A stretch of 64,000 nt of DNA from Saccharopolyspora spinosa NRRL 18395 (GCF_000194155.1 NZ_GL877878.1:124001-188000), one strand, 5' to 3'; positions 9,105 to 18,148 are shown, numbered from the stretch's first letter. The notes: a model not told the origin generated them from the sequence alone. A program made the numbers and translations.

Positions 9105-9208
9105 AAGGGAACCTTCCTGTCACCAGCGGCTGCCGTCGGCGTTCACCGCAAATGCTGAGCCGGTCCTGCCGCGTGCCTTGGACAGGCCGGAAACAGGAAG
9201 GTTCCCTT
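9105..9208. repeat. Interspersed repeat, inverted pair after the MFS gene
   Basis: Two facing copies of the short repeat: 9105-9120 (AAGGGAACCTTCCTGT) and its exact reverse complement at 9193-9208, a 16-bp perfect pairing around a 72-base spacer. The first copy starts 5 bases after the MFS stop codon. It could act as a 3' hairpin. Confidence 0.85.
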
Positions 9209-9357
9209 GATACCGCCAGCCAGTGAGGCTGTTGTGTTCTTAGACACAATTGGCATGTGATTTCAGTCCGCCGAATCGTGATTCATGAGGCGGGTGTGAA
9301 CGTGCTGTGACGACGCCAGGCCGCCAAGCCTGCTCGGGACCGCCTAGAATTCAGGGC

Positions 9358-9777
9358 GTGTACCGCAGCCTGCTGACTCCGCGTTGGCTGCTTCTGCACG
9401 CGCTGTTCATCGTGGCCACGGTCGCCACCGGTTTCCTGGCCGTGTGGCAGTGGGATCGTGCGCACGAAGCTGGGGGGAGCTTCCAGAACCTCGGCTACGC
9501 GCTGCAGTGGCCGCTGTTCGGCGTGTTCACGATCTTCTTGTGGATCCGCCTGATGCGCATGGAGGTGCACCGCGGGGACGAGGCGGAACCGGCAGGCGCA
9601 GTCCAGGAAGAAGCGGTCGGCCCGGAGGTCACCGCGGAGGCGCCGCCCGTAATGCGCCGGAAGCGGCCGCTCGTGCCGCCACCGGCGCCGCCGGTCGATG
9701 CTGGGGATGATCCGGAACTCGCCGCCTACAACCACTACCTGGCGGAGTTGAACGAGTCGGATCGGCGCGCTAGCTGA
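9358..9777 (+). CDS. Two-helix membrane protein of unknown function
   Basis: A 139-residue protein when read from GTG at 9358, giving VYRSLLTPRW, a start typical of small actinobacterial membrane proteins. Two hydrophobic helices follow: WLLLHALFIVATVATGFLAV (about 10-30) and WPLFGVFTIFLWIRL (about 48-64). A Glu/Pro-rich cytoplasmic tail contains RRKRPLVPPPAPP and ends AAYNHYLAELNESDRRAS. An upstream in-frame start at 9307 would add 17 residues without a ribosome site. The opening resembles SURF1-type proteins but the second domain is absent. Its stop overlaps the 3' end of the convergent gene by 8 bases. Function unknown. Confidence 0.75.
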   Translation: MYRSLLTPRWLLLHALFIVATVATGFLAVWQWDRAHEAGGSFQNLGYALQWPLFGVFTIFLWIRLMRMEVHRGDEAEPAGAVQEEAVGPEVTAEAPPVMRRKRPLVPPPAPPVDAGDDPELAAYNHYLAELNESDRRAS

Positions 9778-10150
9778 ACGTGATGTTGCCCTTGATCTCG
9801 CGCGCCTGAATCAGGTTGTTGACCTCGCCGTGGTTCACGTTGACCACGCCGTCGTCGGCGGCCGAGATGGCTTTGTGCACTTCGGCGCCCTCGGCGCGCA
9901 GCTGCTCGGCGAAAGCGGCATCCTCTCCGCAAACCTGGTCCAGCCGTTCGGCCAGGGCTTTGATCTGCGGCTGGCCCGCGGACTCCTGCTCGGCGGCTTC
10001 GAGCGCGGCCTGCGTCTCCGGATCGTTCTGCGACCTGCGGCGCACGAGCTCGCGCACCTTCACCAGGGCCTGGCTTCCGGCTTTGCCCAGCGCGGTGGCG
10101 ACCTGACCGGCGAGCGCGGTGGCCAGGGAATCCAGGAACGGGTCGGTCAT
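9770..10150 (-). CDS. Small helical protein with an amyloid-like C-terminal motif
   Basis: A 126-residue protein with no signal peptide. The first 90 residues are predicted helical: Ala-rich ATALAGQVATALGKAGSQAL, then charged helices with ALEAAEQESA and IKALAERLDQV. The last 30 are different: VVNVNHGEVNNLIQAREIKG then NITFS. This Gly/Asn/Gln pattern (GxVxNLIQAxxIxGNITF) looks like the short actinobacterial motifs of the form GxVxGxVVQAxxIxGxVHF that have been proposed as RHIM-like amyloid signalling tails. By analogy the helical part could be an effector or adaptor domain. No NLR-type partner is encoded nearby. The ORF is convincing; the functional idea is inference. Confidence 0.8.
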   Translation of the reverse strand: MTDPFLDSLATALAGQVATALGKAGSQALVKVRELVRRRSQNDPETQAALEAAEQESAGQPQIKALAERLDQVCGEDAAFAEQLRAEGAEVHKAISAADDGVVNVNHGEVNNLIQAREIKGNITFS

Positions 10151-10441
10151 TTTTCCTCCGCGTGATCAACTCCGGTGGTCACCAAGTGTAGTGATCTGAT
10201 CCGGATCCGTGGGGTTGTCGGCCAGGACTCGGCCATTTGGTGCAACGCCGCCGGGATCAGCCGATGTGATATCAACGAATCGACTGACAGCAAAGAGAAG
10301 TAGGTGTCGACTGGTTCCGCGTGTGCGGGTCAGCGGTAAGCTCTTCGGCCGGTCGGTGGACGGGCAAGACGAGGCCTGGGTGGGCACTGTGCCCCGCGAT
10401 CGGTGGTCAAGTCGTTTGGACACTTGGTGATTGGGGCTGGC

Positions 10442-12532
10442 GTGCGCAGCGGCGTGCTGTTGAAGATGTTCGGACTGTGCGTCCTGGCCGGCGTGCTGGT
10501 AGCGGCGTTGCTGCTGCCGATGGCGACCGGTGCCGGGGCGATGGTCAACCAGACGAGCGACGCCATGTCCAGAATGTCAGGTTCCCTGGCGAGGCGGGAC
10601 ATGCCGCAAATAACCACTGTCACGGACAAGGACGGCGCGCCGATCGCGTACTTCTTCAAGGACTACCGCATCGAAACGCCGCCGGACCAGATCTCGGACA
10701 CCATGAAGGCCGCGATCACCGCGGTCGAGGACAAGCGCTTCTGGGACCACGGCGGCGTCGACTGGCACGGCACCATGCGTGCGCTGGCGACCAACTTCAG
10801 CAGCGGTTCGGCCGCGCAGGGTGCATCCACGATCACCCAGCAGTACGTGAAGAACTACCTCGTGCACGTCGCGGCGACCAACGCGGTGGAGGCCGAGAAG
10901 GCCAAGGAATCGACGATCGCCCGAAAGCTCCGCGAGGCGAAGATCGCCGTCGAACTCGAACACACCATGACCAAGGAGGAAATCCTCACCGGATACCTCA
11001 ACGTGGTGCCCTTCGGTAACCAGACGTTCGGTGTGGGTGCGGCGGCCCAGACCTACTTCGGCACCACCTCCGAAAAGCTGACCATCGCCCAGGCCGCGCT
11101 GCTCGCCGCGATCGTCAACCAGCCGGGCTCGCTGAACCCCAACAGCAACCCGCAAGACGCGATGCAGCGGCGCAACCTCGTGATCGACCTGATGGCGGAC
11201 CCGAACAACAACATCCGCATCACCAAGGAAGACGCGGAAATGGCCAAGAAGGAACCGCTCGGCGTGATGTCGCCGCTCGGGCGGCCGCCGAACGGCTGCG
11301 TCGGCGTCGGCGACGGTGCCACCGACGGTTTCTTCTGCACCTACCTCGTCGACTACCTCGACCGGCTCGGCATCGACAGCGACAAGCTGAAGAGCGGCGG
11401 CTACACAATTCGCACCACTCTCGACCGCAAGGCCACCGACGCGGCCAAGGCCGCCGCCGAAGCGCAGGTGCCCACCCAGACCGAGGGCATCGCGAACGCG
11501 ATGGCGATAGTCGAACCAGGCAAGGACAAGCACAAGGTGCGGGCGCTGGTCGCCAACCGCGACTACGGCAACGACGCGAGCAAGGGCCAGACGGCCTACG
11601 ACATCGTCAGCAGGGTGCAGCCCTTCGGTGCCGGCTCGATTTACAAGGTGTTCACGGCGGCCTCCGCGATCGAACAAGGCATGAGCATCTACGACACGCT
11701 CGACGTGCCGCCGTCCTACACGTCCCGCGTGTACAAGAACGGGACCGCGCCGTACACCGTCTCGAACGCCGACGGCGTGCAGCCGGGGCCGAGGACGCTG
11801 CAGATGGCCTTGGCCACGTCCCCGAACACGGCCTTCGTGGCGTTGCAGGAGAGGGCCGGACTCAGCAACGTCGTTGACATGGCCGCGCGCCTTGGGCTGC
11901 GGAACGGGATGACCGGCGTCAACACCAGTGGCCAGGGCCTGAAACCCGACGGCTCGAATGGTCCGTCCCAGGCCGACGCGATCAAGAAGGGCAACCGCGG
12001 CGCATTCACCCTCGGCTACACCCCGACGAGCGTGCTGGAATTGTCCAACGTCGCGGCAACGATCATGAGCGCCGGCGTCTACTGTCCGCCGACGCCGATC
12101 GAAGAGATCAAGGACCGGCACGGCGACCCTGTGCAGCTCAATGAACCCCGCTGCGAGCAGGCCGTGTCCCCGCAGGTGGCGGCGACGCTGGCCCAGGGCA
12201 TGAGCAAGGACGACACCGACGGCACGTCGCGCGTGGCAGCGCAGAGCGTCGGCTGGACCCGCCCCATGATCGGTAAGACCGGGACGACCCAACTCCACCA
12301 GTCCGCGGGGTTCTTGGCGGCAACCCCGCAGATGGCGGGTGCGGTCCTGACCTACGCCGACGGGAACAGCCCCCAAGGGATCTGCGACGGCGGTGGCGAC
12401 GCGCCCCCGTACCTGTGCGGGAAGAACGGCGGCAACATCTACGGCGGCAAAGTGCCGGCCCGAACCTGGTTCGCCGCGATGACGAAGGTGCACGAAGGCC
12501 TGCCGGCAGCACCGCTGCCGGGCACCCCGTAG
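10442..12532 (+). CDS. Class A penicillin-binding protein (PonA2-like)
   Basis: A 696-residue bifunctional murein synthase. One N-terminal membrane anchor (LFGLC/VLAGVLVAALLLP region, about residues 8-30) precedes a glycosyltransferase-51 domain with TAVEDKRFWDHGG (catalytic Glu about 96) and GASTITQQYVKNYL. The transpeptidase domain has SIYK (Ser about 399), SPN (about 460) and KTGTT (about 612). It polymerises lipid II and cross-links peptides on the outer membrane face. There is no PASTA domain and the protein ends in a Pro-rich tail. GTG at 10442 gives the usual PonA2-like start VRSGVLLK; GTG at 10403 is an alternative adding 13 residues. A strong terminator follows. Confidence 0.92.
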   Translation: MRSGVLLKMFGLCVLAGVLVAALLLPMATGAGAMVNQTSDAMSRMSGSLARRDMPQITTVTDKDGAPIAYFFKDYRIETPPDQISDTMKAAITAVEDKRFWDHGGVDWHGTMRALATNFSSGSAAQGASTITQQYVKNYLVHVAATNAVEAEKAKESTIARKLREAKIAVELEHTMTKEEILTGYLNVVPFGNQTFGVGAAAQTYFGTTSEKLTIAQAALLAAIVNQPGSLNPNSNPQDAMQRRNLVIDLMADPNNNIRITKEDAEMAKKEPLGVMSPLGRPPNGCVGVGDGATDGFFCTYLVDYLDRLGIDSDKLKSGGYTIRTTLDRKATDAAKAAAEAQVPTQTEGIANAMAIVEPGKDKHKVRALVANRDYGNDASKGQTAYDIVSRVQPFGAGSIYKVFTAASAIEQGMSIYDTLDVPPSYTSRVYKNGTAPYTVSNADGVQPGPRTLQMALATSPNTAFVALQERAGLSNVVDMAARLGLRNGMTGVNTSGQGLKPDGSNGPSQADAIKKGNRGAFTLGYTPTSVLELSNVAATIMSAGVYCPPTPIEEIKDRHGDPVQLNEPRCEQAVSPQVAATLAQGMSKDDTDGTSRVAAQSVGWTRPMIGKTGTTQLHQSAGFLAATPQMAGAVLTYADGNSPQGICDGGGDAPPYLCGKNGGNIYGGKVPARTWFAAMTKVHEGLPAAPLPGTP

Positions 12533-12550
12533 GGGATCTGACGTAGATGA

Positions 12551-12589
12551 GGTCCGTGCCCGCTGGTTCGGCGGGCACGGACCTTTTTC
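12551..12589 (+). terminator. Rho-independent terminator of the PBP gene
   Basis: An 11-bp perfect stem (12552-12562 with 12572-12582, arm GTCCGTGCCCG), a 9-base loop and five T at 12584-12588. It lies 20 bases past the PBP stop. Confidence 0.9.
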
Positions 12590-12771
12590 GATGCCGAGCC
12601 AGGATGAGAGAACCGGCTCGCGGACGCGCTGCTTTTCGCTGCTGTCGGCCCGCAAGGACGTCTCGTCGATGCCCGCTGCGAGCCGCATGCGCGGCCGCAG
12701 AGAACCGCCATTTCGGCCATCAGTGGGGCGACCCTCAGCAGGAGCTCAGCAAGGGTTGGCAAAATGCCGAC

Positions 12772-13728
12772 GTGAGCACCGAGGATGACCGGGTCGATGT
12801 ACGGGGCGTTGCCAGTTTCGTCGCAATTGCATATGTGCCGGCATGGCTGTTGACCTTGCCCCTGTGGCTTACCGGCGAAGGACTGTCGTGGAATTGGGCA
12901 CCGCTCGTTCTCACGGTCATGATGTTCATGCCCGCAGTCGCGGCGTTGGTGGTCAACAAGTGGATCAGCCCACGACCGAAATTGCTGCGCACCCTGGGAA
13001 TCACAAACCCCGGCGGTATCAAGAAGTGGTGGCCTTATGTACTGATTGCCTGGTTGGGGCCTCCGCTGGTGATGGCCCTCGCGCTGCTGGTGGGCTATCT
13101 GCTGGGGGTCTATCAAGCCGACTGGACCGGTTTCTCCGGGCTCGCAGAACAGGCCGGGCCCACAGTGGTGGGTTCGGCACCGCAAACGCCGCCCGGGATG
13201 CTCGCGCTCATCCAGATCGCAATGGTCTTCGGACTGGGCTGGTTGCAGATCATTCCCGCGCTCGGTGAAGAACTGGGGTGGCGTGGCTACCTCACTCAGG
13301 CGCTGCTGCCCCTCGGTCAGCCCGGCGCGTTCGTCACGACAGGGGTGCTCTGGGGTCTCTGGCACGTGCCGGTGCTGATCCTCGGCTACAACTACCCGAC
13401 GCTCCCGATCGTGGTGGCCGTCATCATGATGGTGTGCTTCTGCACCCTGGTGGGCACGTTGCTCGGCTGGCTCAGGCTCGTTTCGCGCAGTGTCTGGCCG
13501 TCGACGATCGCCCACGGATTCCTCAATGCGGCGGCTGGTTTGGGCACGGTCTTCAGCATGGCCGGGCACCCCGTCGACAACGCATCAGTGGGCCTTCTCG
13601 GGTGGACCGGATGGATCGTGCTCGTCCTGCTCATCCTGGTCCTCGTAATGCTCGGGAAACTGCCGATGCAGTTTCCTGCGGAGACGGTCGGAATCACCCG
13701 AGGAGTCAACCGGCGCACTCGACGCTGA
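12772..13728 (+). CDS. CPBP-family intramembrane metalloprotease (CAAX protease-like)
   Basis: A 318-residue polytopic membrane protein with about eight hydrophobic helices. It has the CPBP/Abi motifs: EELGWRG (EExxxR, starting about residue 166), WGLWHVP (motif 2 His) and HGFLNA (motif 3). In this family these residues bind a metal and cleave peptide bonds inside the membrane; bacterial members include bacteriocin self-immunity and regulatory proteases. The GTG at 12772 gives VSTEDDRVDVRG and then the first helix. There is no obvious partner gene, and a copy of the interspersed repeat follows the stop by 10 bases. Family sure, substrate unknown. Confidence 0.9.
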   Translation: MSTEDDRVDVRGVASFVAIAYVPAWLLTLPLWLTGEGLSWNWAPLVLTVMMFMPAVAALVVNKWISPRPKLLRTLGITNPGGIKKWWPYVLIAWLGPPLVMALALLVGYLLGVYQADWTGFSGLAEQAGPTVVGSAPQTPPGMLALIQIAMVFGLGWLQIIPALGEELGWRGYLTQALLPLGQPGAFVTTGVLWGLWHVPVLILGYNYPTLPIVVAVIMMVCFCTLVGTLLGWLRLVSRSVWPSTIAHGFLNAAAGLGTVFSMAGHPVDNASVGLLGWTGWIVLVLLILVLVMLGKLPMQFPAETVGITRGVNRRTRR

Positions 13729-13737
13729 CGGCTCCAC

Positions 13738-13762
13738 GAGAGCATGGCGACCTTCCTGTCAC
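13738..13762 (-). repeat. Interspersed repeat, single copy
   Basis: GAGAGCATGGCGACCTTCC followed by TGTCAC, one mismatch-bearing copy in the reverse orientation, 10 bases after the CAAX-protease stop. Confidence 0.75.
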
Positions 13763-13843
13763 TCACCGAGAACAGGCCGTCTGACGGCGTGGGAACGCCG
13801 AATGCTCCACCCCCGCGCTTTGGCGGAGTGAAAGCATGGGGGC

Positions 13844-15202
13844 ATGACGAGTCTGCTGCCCTCCACCCAGCGCGCACTGTTGCGGCGTCTGGCCCTGGAG
13901 CAGAGTGAAAACCGCGTTCCCTCGTTGATCGCGGGGCTGATCCGCGATGGTGAGACGATCTGGGTGGACACCCGCGGGCAGGTCGGTGGTCGGCCCTCCA
14001 CAACGGACACTCAGTACCGAGTTGGCTCGATCACGAAAACCTTCGTCGCGGTGCTGGTGATGCGGCTGCGAGACGAGGGTCGCCTCGACCTCGCCGACAA
14101 GCTCGACGACTACGTGCCGGGCACCTCAATCGGAAAGCAAAGCATCGGCGAGATCCTGTCGCATTCGAGTGGGCTGACTGCGGAACCTGCTGGGCAGTGG
14201 TGGGAGCGAACCCCGGGTGGCAGCGCCGACGATCTGCTGTCCACCATCGACGAACACGCACGGCGCCCGACACCTCGGCACGGCTTCCACTACTCCAACG
14301 TCGGTTTCGGGGTGCTGGGCGAGCTCGTATCCCGGTCGCGCGGAGCTCCGTGGGGCGAGGTCCTGCAACGCGAGATCCTCGAACCGCTCGGCATGAAACG
14401 GACAACGCTGAGTCCCGTCGCGCCGCACGCGGAGGGGTTCGCCGTGCACCCGTGGGCGGACGTGGTCCTTCCTGAGCCGTCCGAGGATGCGGGGGCGATG
14501 GCCCCTGCCGGCCAGCTGTGGTCGACCTTCGACGACATGGCCAGGTGGGCGCGTTTCGTGAGCGGCGACACCGGCGACGTGCTGCACCCGGCCACGGTTG
14601 CCGAGATGCGTCTGCCCGGGTCGGTCGACGATGGCCCCGAATGGCGGAGTGGCTACGGGCTCGGATTGCAGCTGATGCGGCATCGCGGACGTCGACTGGC
14701 CGGGCACACCGGTTCGATGCCCGGCTTCCTGGCGACTGTTTGGGCAGACCCCGCCGAAGCCACCGGTGTGATCTTCATGGCCAACACCACAGCAGGTGTC
14801 ACAGGGGCGTTGGCGACCGATCTGCTGGATTTGCTCGCAGAACACGAGCCACGGATCCCGGCCGCGTGGGAGCCCCGCGGTGACGTGGACCTGCAACTCC
14901 TGGAGCTCACCGGCCAGTGGTATTGGGGCCCGACACCATATGCGCTGCGGGTTCTTCGCGATGGGCTGCTCGACCTCTCGCCGTGGCAGGGACGCGGGCG
15001 AGCCTCTCGATTCCGGGCCAACCCGGATGGCACCTGGACCGGACTGGACGGCTACTACGCAGGAGAGACCCTGCGCGTGGGCCGGGACGAAAGCGGTGTT
15101 CCCACGCACCTCGACCTGAACACGTTCATCTTCACCCGCACTCCGTACGACTCTGACGCCCCGGTCCCCGGCGGCGTAGCCGGCTGGCGCCCAGCGCGGT
15201 AA
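13844..15202 (+). CDS. Serine hydrolase, class C beta-lactamase / DD-peptidase fold
   Basis: A 452-residue protein of the beta-lactamase-related (Pfam Beta-lactamase) family. Catalytic motifs are SITK (Ser about 62, Lys about 65), YSN (about 150) and HTG (about 288, taking the place of KTG). The domain ends near 345; the remaining 100 residues form a separate beta-rich C-terminal domain (GQWYWGPTPYALRVLRDG) that often accompanies esterase/D-aminopeptidase members. No signal peptide is visible, so it is probably cytoplasmic and acts as an esterase or peptidase rather than in antibiotic resistance. The start ATG is weakly supported by upstream sequence. Flanked on both sides by interspersed repeats. 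Confidence 0.88.
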   Translation: MTSLLPSTQRALLRRLALEQSENRVPSLIAGLIRDGETIWVDTRGQVGGRPSTTDTQYRVGSITKTFVAVLVMRLRDEGRLDLADKLDDYVPGTSIGKQSIGEILSHSSGLTAEPAGQWWERTPGGSADDLLSTIDEHARRPTPRHGFHYSNVGFGVLGELVSRSRGAPWGEVLQREILEPLGMKRTTLSPVAPHAEGFAVHPWADVVLPEPSEDAGAMAPAGQLWSTFDDMARWARFVSGDTGDVLHPATVAEMRLPGSVDDGPEWRSGYGLGLQLMRHRGRRLAGHTGSMPGFLATVWADPAEATGVIFMANTTAGVTGALATDLLDLLAEHEPRIPAAWEPRGDVDLQLLELTGQWYWGPTPYALRVLRDGLLDLSPWQGRGRASRFRANPDGTWTGLDGYYAGETLRVGRDESGVPTHLDLNTFIFTRTPYDSDAPVPGGVAGWRPAR

Positions 15203-15217
15203 CCCCCGGCTGGGAGC

Positions 15218-15271
15218 GAGAGCATGGGAACCTTCCTGGCACTGCCATGACTGGAAGGTTCCCATGCTCCA
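15218..15271. repeat. Interspersed repeat pair forming a perfect hairpin
   Basis: A 17-bp perfect stem, GAGCATGGGAACCTTCC at 15220-15236 and its complement at 15253-15269, with a 16-base loop. It starts 15 bases after the serine-hydrolase stop. This is the cleanest paired copy of the family. It lacks a T-tract. Confidence 0.9.
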
Positions 15272-15371
15272 ACAGCCGTAGCCGCCAGCCAGACGAGGCA
15301 TTCCGGCCTCGATTTCGGCGGACTGGTGCCGTCGCGGCCCTGCGGAAACGGTGTGAGGCATCCTGATTGGT

Positions 15372-15806
15372 ATGCCCGCAGACCTGCCCATCACCAGCCG
15401 CTGGACCATCCCTGCGGCCGAGCTATCCGAACGCTTCTCGCGATCCTCCGGTCCTGGTGGGCAGGGTGTTAACACGACGGACTCGCGGGTCGAACTCTCC
15501 TTCGATCTAGCCCGCTCAGCGTCGGTCCCAGAACTCCTGCGGCAACGTTCGATGGAGCGCCTCGCCCACCGGCTCGTCAATGGCGTGATCACGATTGCGG
15601 CCTCGGAGTTTCGCGCGCAGCTCGCAAACCGCGAAGCGGCGCGGGAACGGCTGGCAAAACTGCTAGCCGACTCCGTTGCTCCACCCGCCCCCAAACGGCG
15701 CCGCACCAAGCCGACCAAGGGATCGCAGGAGCGCCGTCTCGCTGGTAAGAAGCGGCGCGGGGAGGCGAAACGGCAGCGCCGTCGAGGTGATCCCGGCGAC
15801 GCCTGA
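15372..15806 (+). CDS. arfB: ArfB-like peptidyl-tRNA hydrolase (class I release-factor domain)
   Basis: A 144-residue protein with only the catalytic release-factor domain. SSGPGGQGVNTTDSRVE carries the GGQ tripeptide (about 29-31) that hydrolyses peptidyl-tRNA in the ribosomal P site. There is no codon-recognition domain. The C-terminal 40 residues are strongly basic (KRRRTKPTKGSQERRLAGKK), matching the ArfB tail that enters the empty mRNA channel of stalled ribosomes. It is thus a stop-codon-independent ribosome rescue factor. Single-gene unit, between two repeat clusters. Confidence 0.93.
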   Translation: MPADLPITSRWTIPAAELSERFSRSSGPGGQGVNTTDSRVELSFDLARSASVPELLRQRSMERLAHRLVNGVITIAASEFRAQLANREAARERLAKLLADSVAPPAPKRRRTKPTKGSQERRLAGKKRRGEAKRQRRRGDPGDA

Positions 15807-15868
15807 CGTGTGCCGTCGGTGTTCGCGACTAGCCTCGGGACAGGACTAACGCAGAAGGGACATTGCTG

Positions 15869-16813
15869 ATGCGTACGGCTTGGGTCTTGCCGGGTGGCTC
15901 CACCTTCGGGGCAATCCAGGCCGGCCTCGTTACGGCATTGTTCGAGGCCGGTGTCGAACCCGACGTGGTCGTCGGGACCTCCGCTGGCTCGCTGAACGCG
16001 GCATGGCTTGCCGGCGACCCGACGCCTCGTGGGGCGGCAAAACTCCGCGAGCTCTGGATGTCGATGCGGCGCACGGATGTCTTCCCGATCCAACCCACGC
16101 GGATATTCGCGGGGAAACTCGGCTTGTCGAACCACGTGATGGGCAACCACGGGCTGGCGCGCTGGCTGCACAACAACCTGCCGTTTCGCCGGTTGGAGAA
16201 CGCGCAGATCCCGGTGACCGTGACCGCAACCGATCTGGACACCGGCGAGCCGGTGTATTTCGAAAGCGGTCCGGCGCTTCCTCCGCTGGTCGCGTCGTGC
16301 TCGATTCCTGGGATGTTCCCGCCGGTGAAGGTCGGGGACCGTTGGCTGGTGGACGGTGGCCCGGCGGCGTTCATGCCCATCAGCCGCGCTGTTGAGCGCG
16401 GGGCGGAGCGTGTTTTCGTGCTGCCGTGTGGCGGCACTGAACCGTTCGAATTCAACCGGCGCAGGCGCGGGATCGGTTCGATCGCGACCTGGCCACCGCC
16501 GAAGACGCCGCCGAGGTCGGTCGGCGGAGTGAACGGCGCAGCGCTCGGGGCAGCGATGGTGTCTGCCGCGCGGCTTGATATGCAGTTGAACGCGACGCGC
16601 TGCGAGCTCTACGTGGTGCCCGCCCCATCGGTGGTGGGCCTCTCGCCGTATTCCTTCGCGCACGCGGGTGCCCTGATCGACGCTTCTTGGGAGGTCGCCA
16701 AACGGTGGTATCCCACGGCCAAGCCAGTGCCATCCGGACCAGTCGACATCGGTGGTAACCCGAGCACCAGCGGTCGGTTCGGGGTTACCGAATCAGCCCC
16801 CAACGCCAAATGA
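15869..16813 (+). CDS. Patatin-like phospholipase
   Basis: A 314-residue lipid acyl hydrolase. The N-terminal GGSTFGAIQAGL is the oxyanion-hole segment. GTSAG (about 36-40) carries the nucleophilic Ser and DGG (about 163) the Asp of the catalytic dyad. ATG at 15869 is chosen because AGAAGGGA lies about 8 bases upstream; in-frame TTG and CTG codons at 15863 and 15866 are poorer. No signal peptide, so it acts in the cytoplasm or at the inner membrane face. It is followed directly by a repeat pair and IS debris. Confidence 0.9.
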   Translation: MRTAWVLPGGSTFGAIQAGLVTALFEAGVEPDVVVGTSAGSLNAAWLAGDPTPRGAAKLRELWMSMRRTDVFPIQPTRIFAGKLGLSNHVMGNHGLARWLHNNLPFRRLENAQIPVTVTATDLDTGEPVYFESGPALPPLVASCSIPGMFPPVKVGDRWLVDGGPAAFMPISRAVERGAERVFVLPCGGTEPFEFNRRRRGIGSIATWPPPKTPPRSVGGVNGAALGAAMVSAARLDMQLNATRCELYVVPAPSVVGLSPYSFAHAGALIDASWEVAKRWYPTAKPVPSGPVDIGGNPSTSGRFGVTESAPNAK

Positions 16814-16823
16814 CCCGTCGATG

Positions 16824-16864
16824 AGAGCAAGGGAACCTACCTGCCAGCCGGCAGGAAGGTTACG
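16824..16864. repeat. Interspersed repeat, degenerate inverted pair at an IS junction
   Basis: GAGCAAGGGAACCTACCTGC (16825 onward) faces GGCAGGAAGGTTAC (16850-16863). The arms pair imperfectly. The copy lies 11 bases after the patatin stop, and the transposase frame begins at its right edge. Confidence 0.7.
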
Positions 16865-17380
16865 TTGGCGGTGCACCTTCTCGCGGAGGTAACAACGCCC
16901 CCGGTTGGCCGGCTCGTCCTGGTCGATGGCACCGATGTGCCGACCGGTAACCGTGCTGGTCACGAGGACAACTACTCCGGCAAACGTCGCCGTGCTGGGC
17001 TGAACATCCAGGTCGCCGCCGATACGGAGGGAGGTCTGCTGGGAATATCGACGCCTCTATGCGGATCCATGCACGACCGAAAGGCGTTCACCGAGTCCGG
17101 CTGGGAAGATCTTCTAGTCGAGACCTCATTCATCGGAGACCCTGCCTATCAGGGAACTCGCGCGATTACGCCTCGCAAGAAGCCGAAAGGCGGCGAACTC
17201 TCGGCGGCAGATAAGAAAAACAACAAAACGATCTCATCGCTACGATCTGCCGTCGAGCGATGCATCGCACATTTAAAGAATTGGAAGATACTTGCCACCG
17301 GGTACCGAGGGCGGCTCGCTGAACTCTCCAACATCATCCGCATCGTCACGGCGCTCGAATTCTATCGACTCGGCTGGTAA
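16865..17380 (+). mobile_element. 5'-truncated IS5-type transposase (DDE_Tnp_4-like)
   Basis: A 171-codon frame covers only the catalytic half of a transposase. LVLVDGTDVP carries the first Asp, FIGDPAYQGT the second and SAVERCIAHLKNW the Glu, the DDE arrangement of DDE_Tnp_4 proteins of IS5-like elements. The N-terminal helix-turn-helix domain is missing: the coding part starts abruptly at the repeat at 16864. The last 200 bases are clearly less GC-rich than their surroundings. The ATG-like start is probably not used, so the remnant is inactive. Confidence 0.85.
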
Positions 17381-17770
17381 CTCACGTGAATAACGCTCAC
17401 AATATCGCGTTCAGTACCCCCTCTTTGTCTGAACTGTGCGACGTGTTGATCTTTCCGTGACTTCGAGGAGAATGCAATACTGGCACATATGGCGGAGATC
17501 ACACTACTCTTTTGGGGGGACAACGAAAGTGGTACGGGGGAACAGAGTTAGGTATTAGCGTGAGCGTCGGACAATTTCGGGTGGCCCAGTAAATCGACAG
17601 CTAGTCGGGCTCGCGGCGAACTGACCGTCACCCCGGGTGATCAGGTGATGTGGATCGACCAGTCGACCAGCGAGCACCAATGGAGCCTGACCGTATAGCC
17701 GCGCCCGAAACGACGAACGCGCCCCCGTACCCGGTGAAGGGACGCTGTTGGCAAATCCGTCCCGTCGCTG
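17381..17770. other. Low-GC spacer between two IS fragments
   Basis: About 390 bases with runs such as ACACTACTCTTTTGGGG and few coding signals on either strand. It probably includes the right end of the IS5-type element and other acquired DNA. No terminal inverted repeat was identified with certainty. Confidence 0.5.
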
Positions 17771-18148
17771 TTAGGCGGCGGGGCGGAGTGCCGCGAAGTG
17801 GGATGTTCGGGTGGGCGCGAACGGGGTGTCGGTGAGCCAGGCGTTGAGGCGGGTGAGGTTCATCGCGGCGGCGGCGGCGGGGGGGAGCGCGGCGGCGGCG
17901 GCGGTGAGTAGGTGCTGTAGCCGTGTCTTGTCCAGTCCTCGGTAGCGGGTCCGGCGTAGCCCGAAGGCGCTGATGCCTTGGGCGATGGTTCCTTCGACAC
18001 CGGCTCTGTGCTGGTAGGAGCGTTGCCATTCCGGGGTTTGTTGCTCGATCCTGGCCTGCTGAAGAGCTTCGTGTTCCGTTTGCAGGCGTAGCGTGATCCG
18101 GCGTCCGGAGCGGCTGTCGGCCTTGGTGCTTTTCTCGCGCACTGGGCA
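17771..18148 (-). mobile_element. C-terminal fragment of an IS1182-type transposase
   Basis: About 125 residues on the minus strand, CPVREKSTKADSRSGRRITL then HRAGVEGTIAQGISAFGLRR and LNAWLTDTPF, match the C-terminal end of DDE_Tnp_1_6 transposases (IS1182 family): the Cys-containing CPVR segment, the catalytic-Glu region (GVEGTI) and the RTRYRGLDKTRLQHL helix. Upstream the frame stays open to 18331 but the sequence no longer resembles a transposase. Inactive remnant. Confidence 0.8.

Noticed and set aside
13825-13850. A further copy of the interspersed repeat near AAAGCATGGGGGCATGACG
   Set aside because: Shares only GCATGGG with the family and lacks the GGAACCTTCC core.
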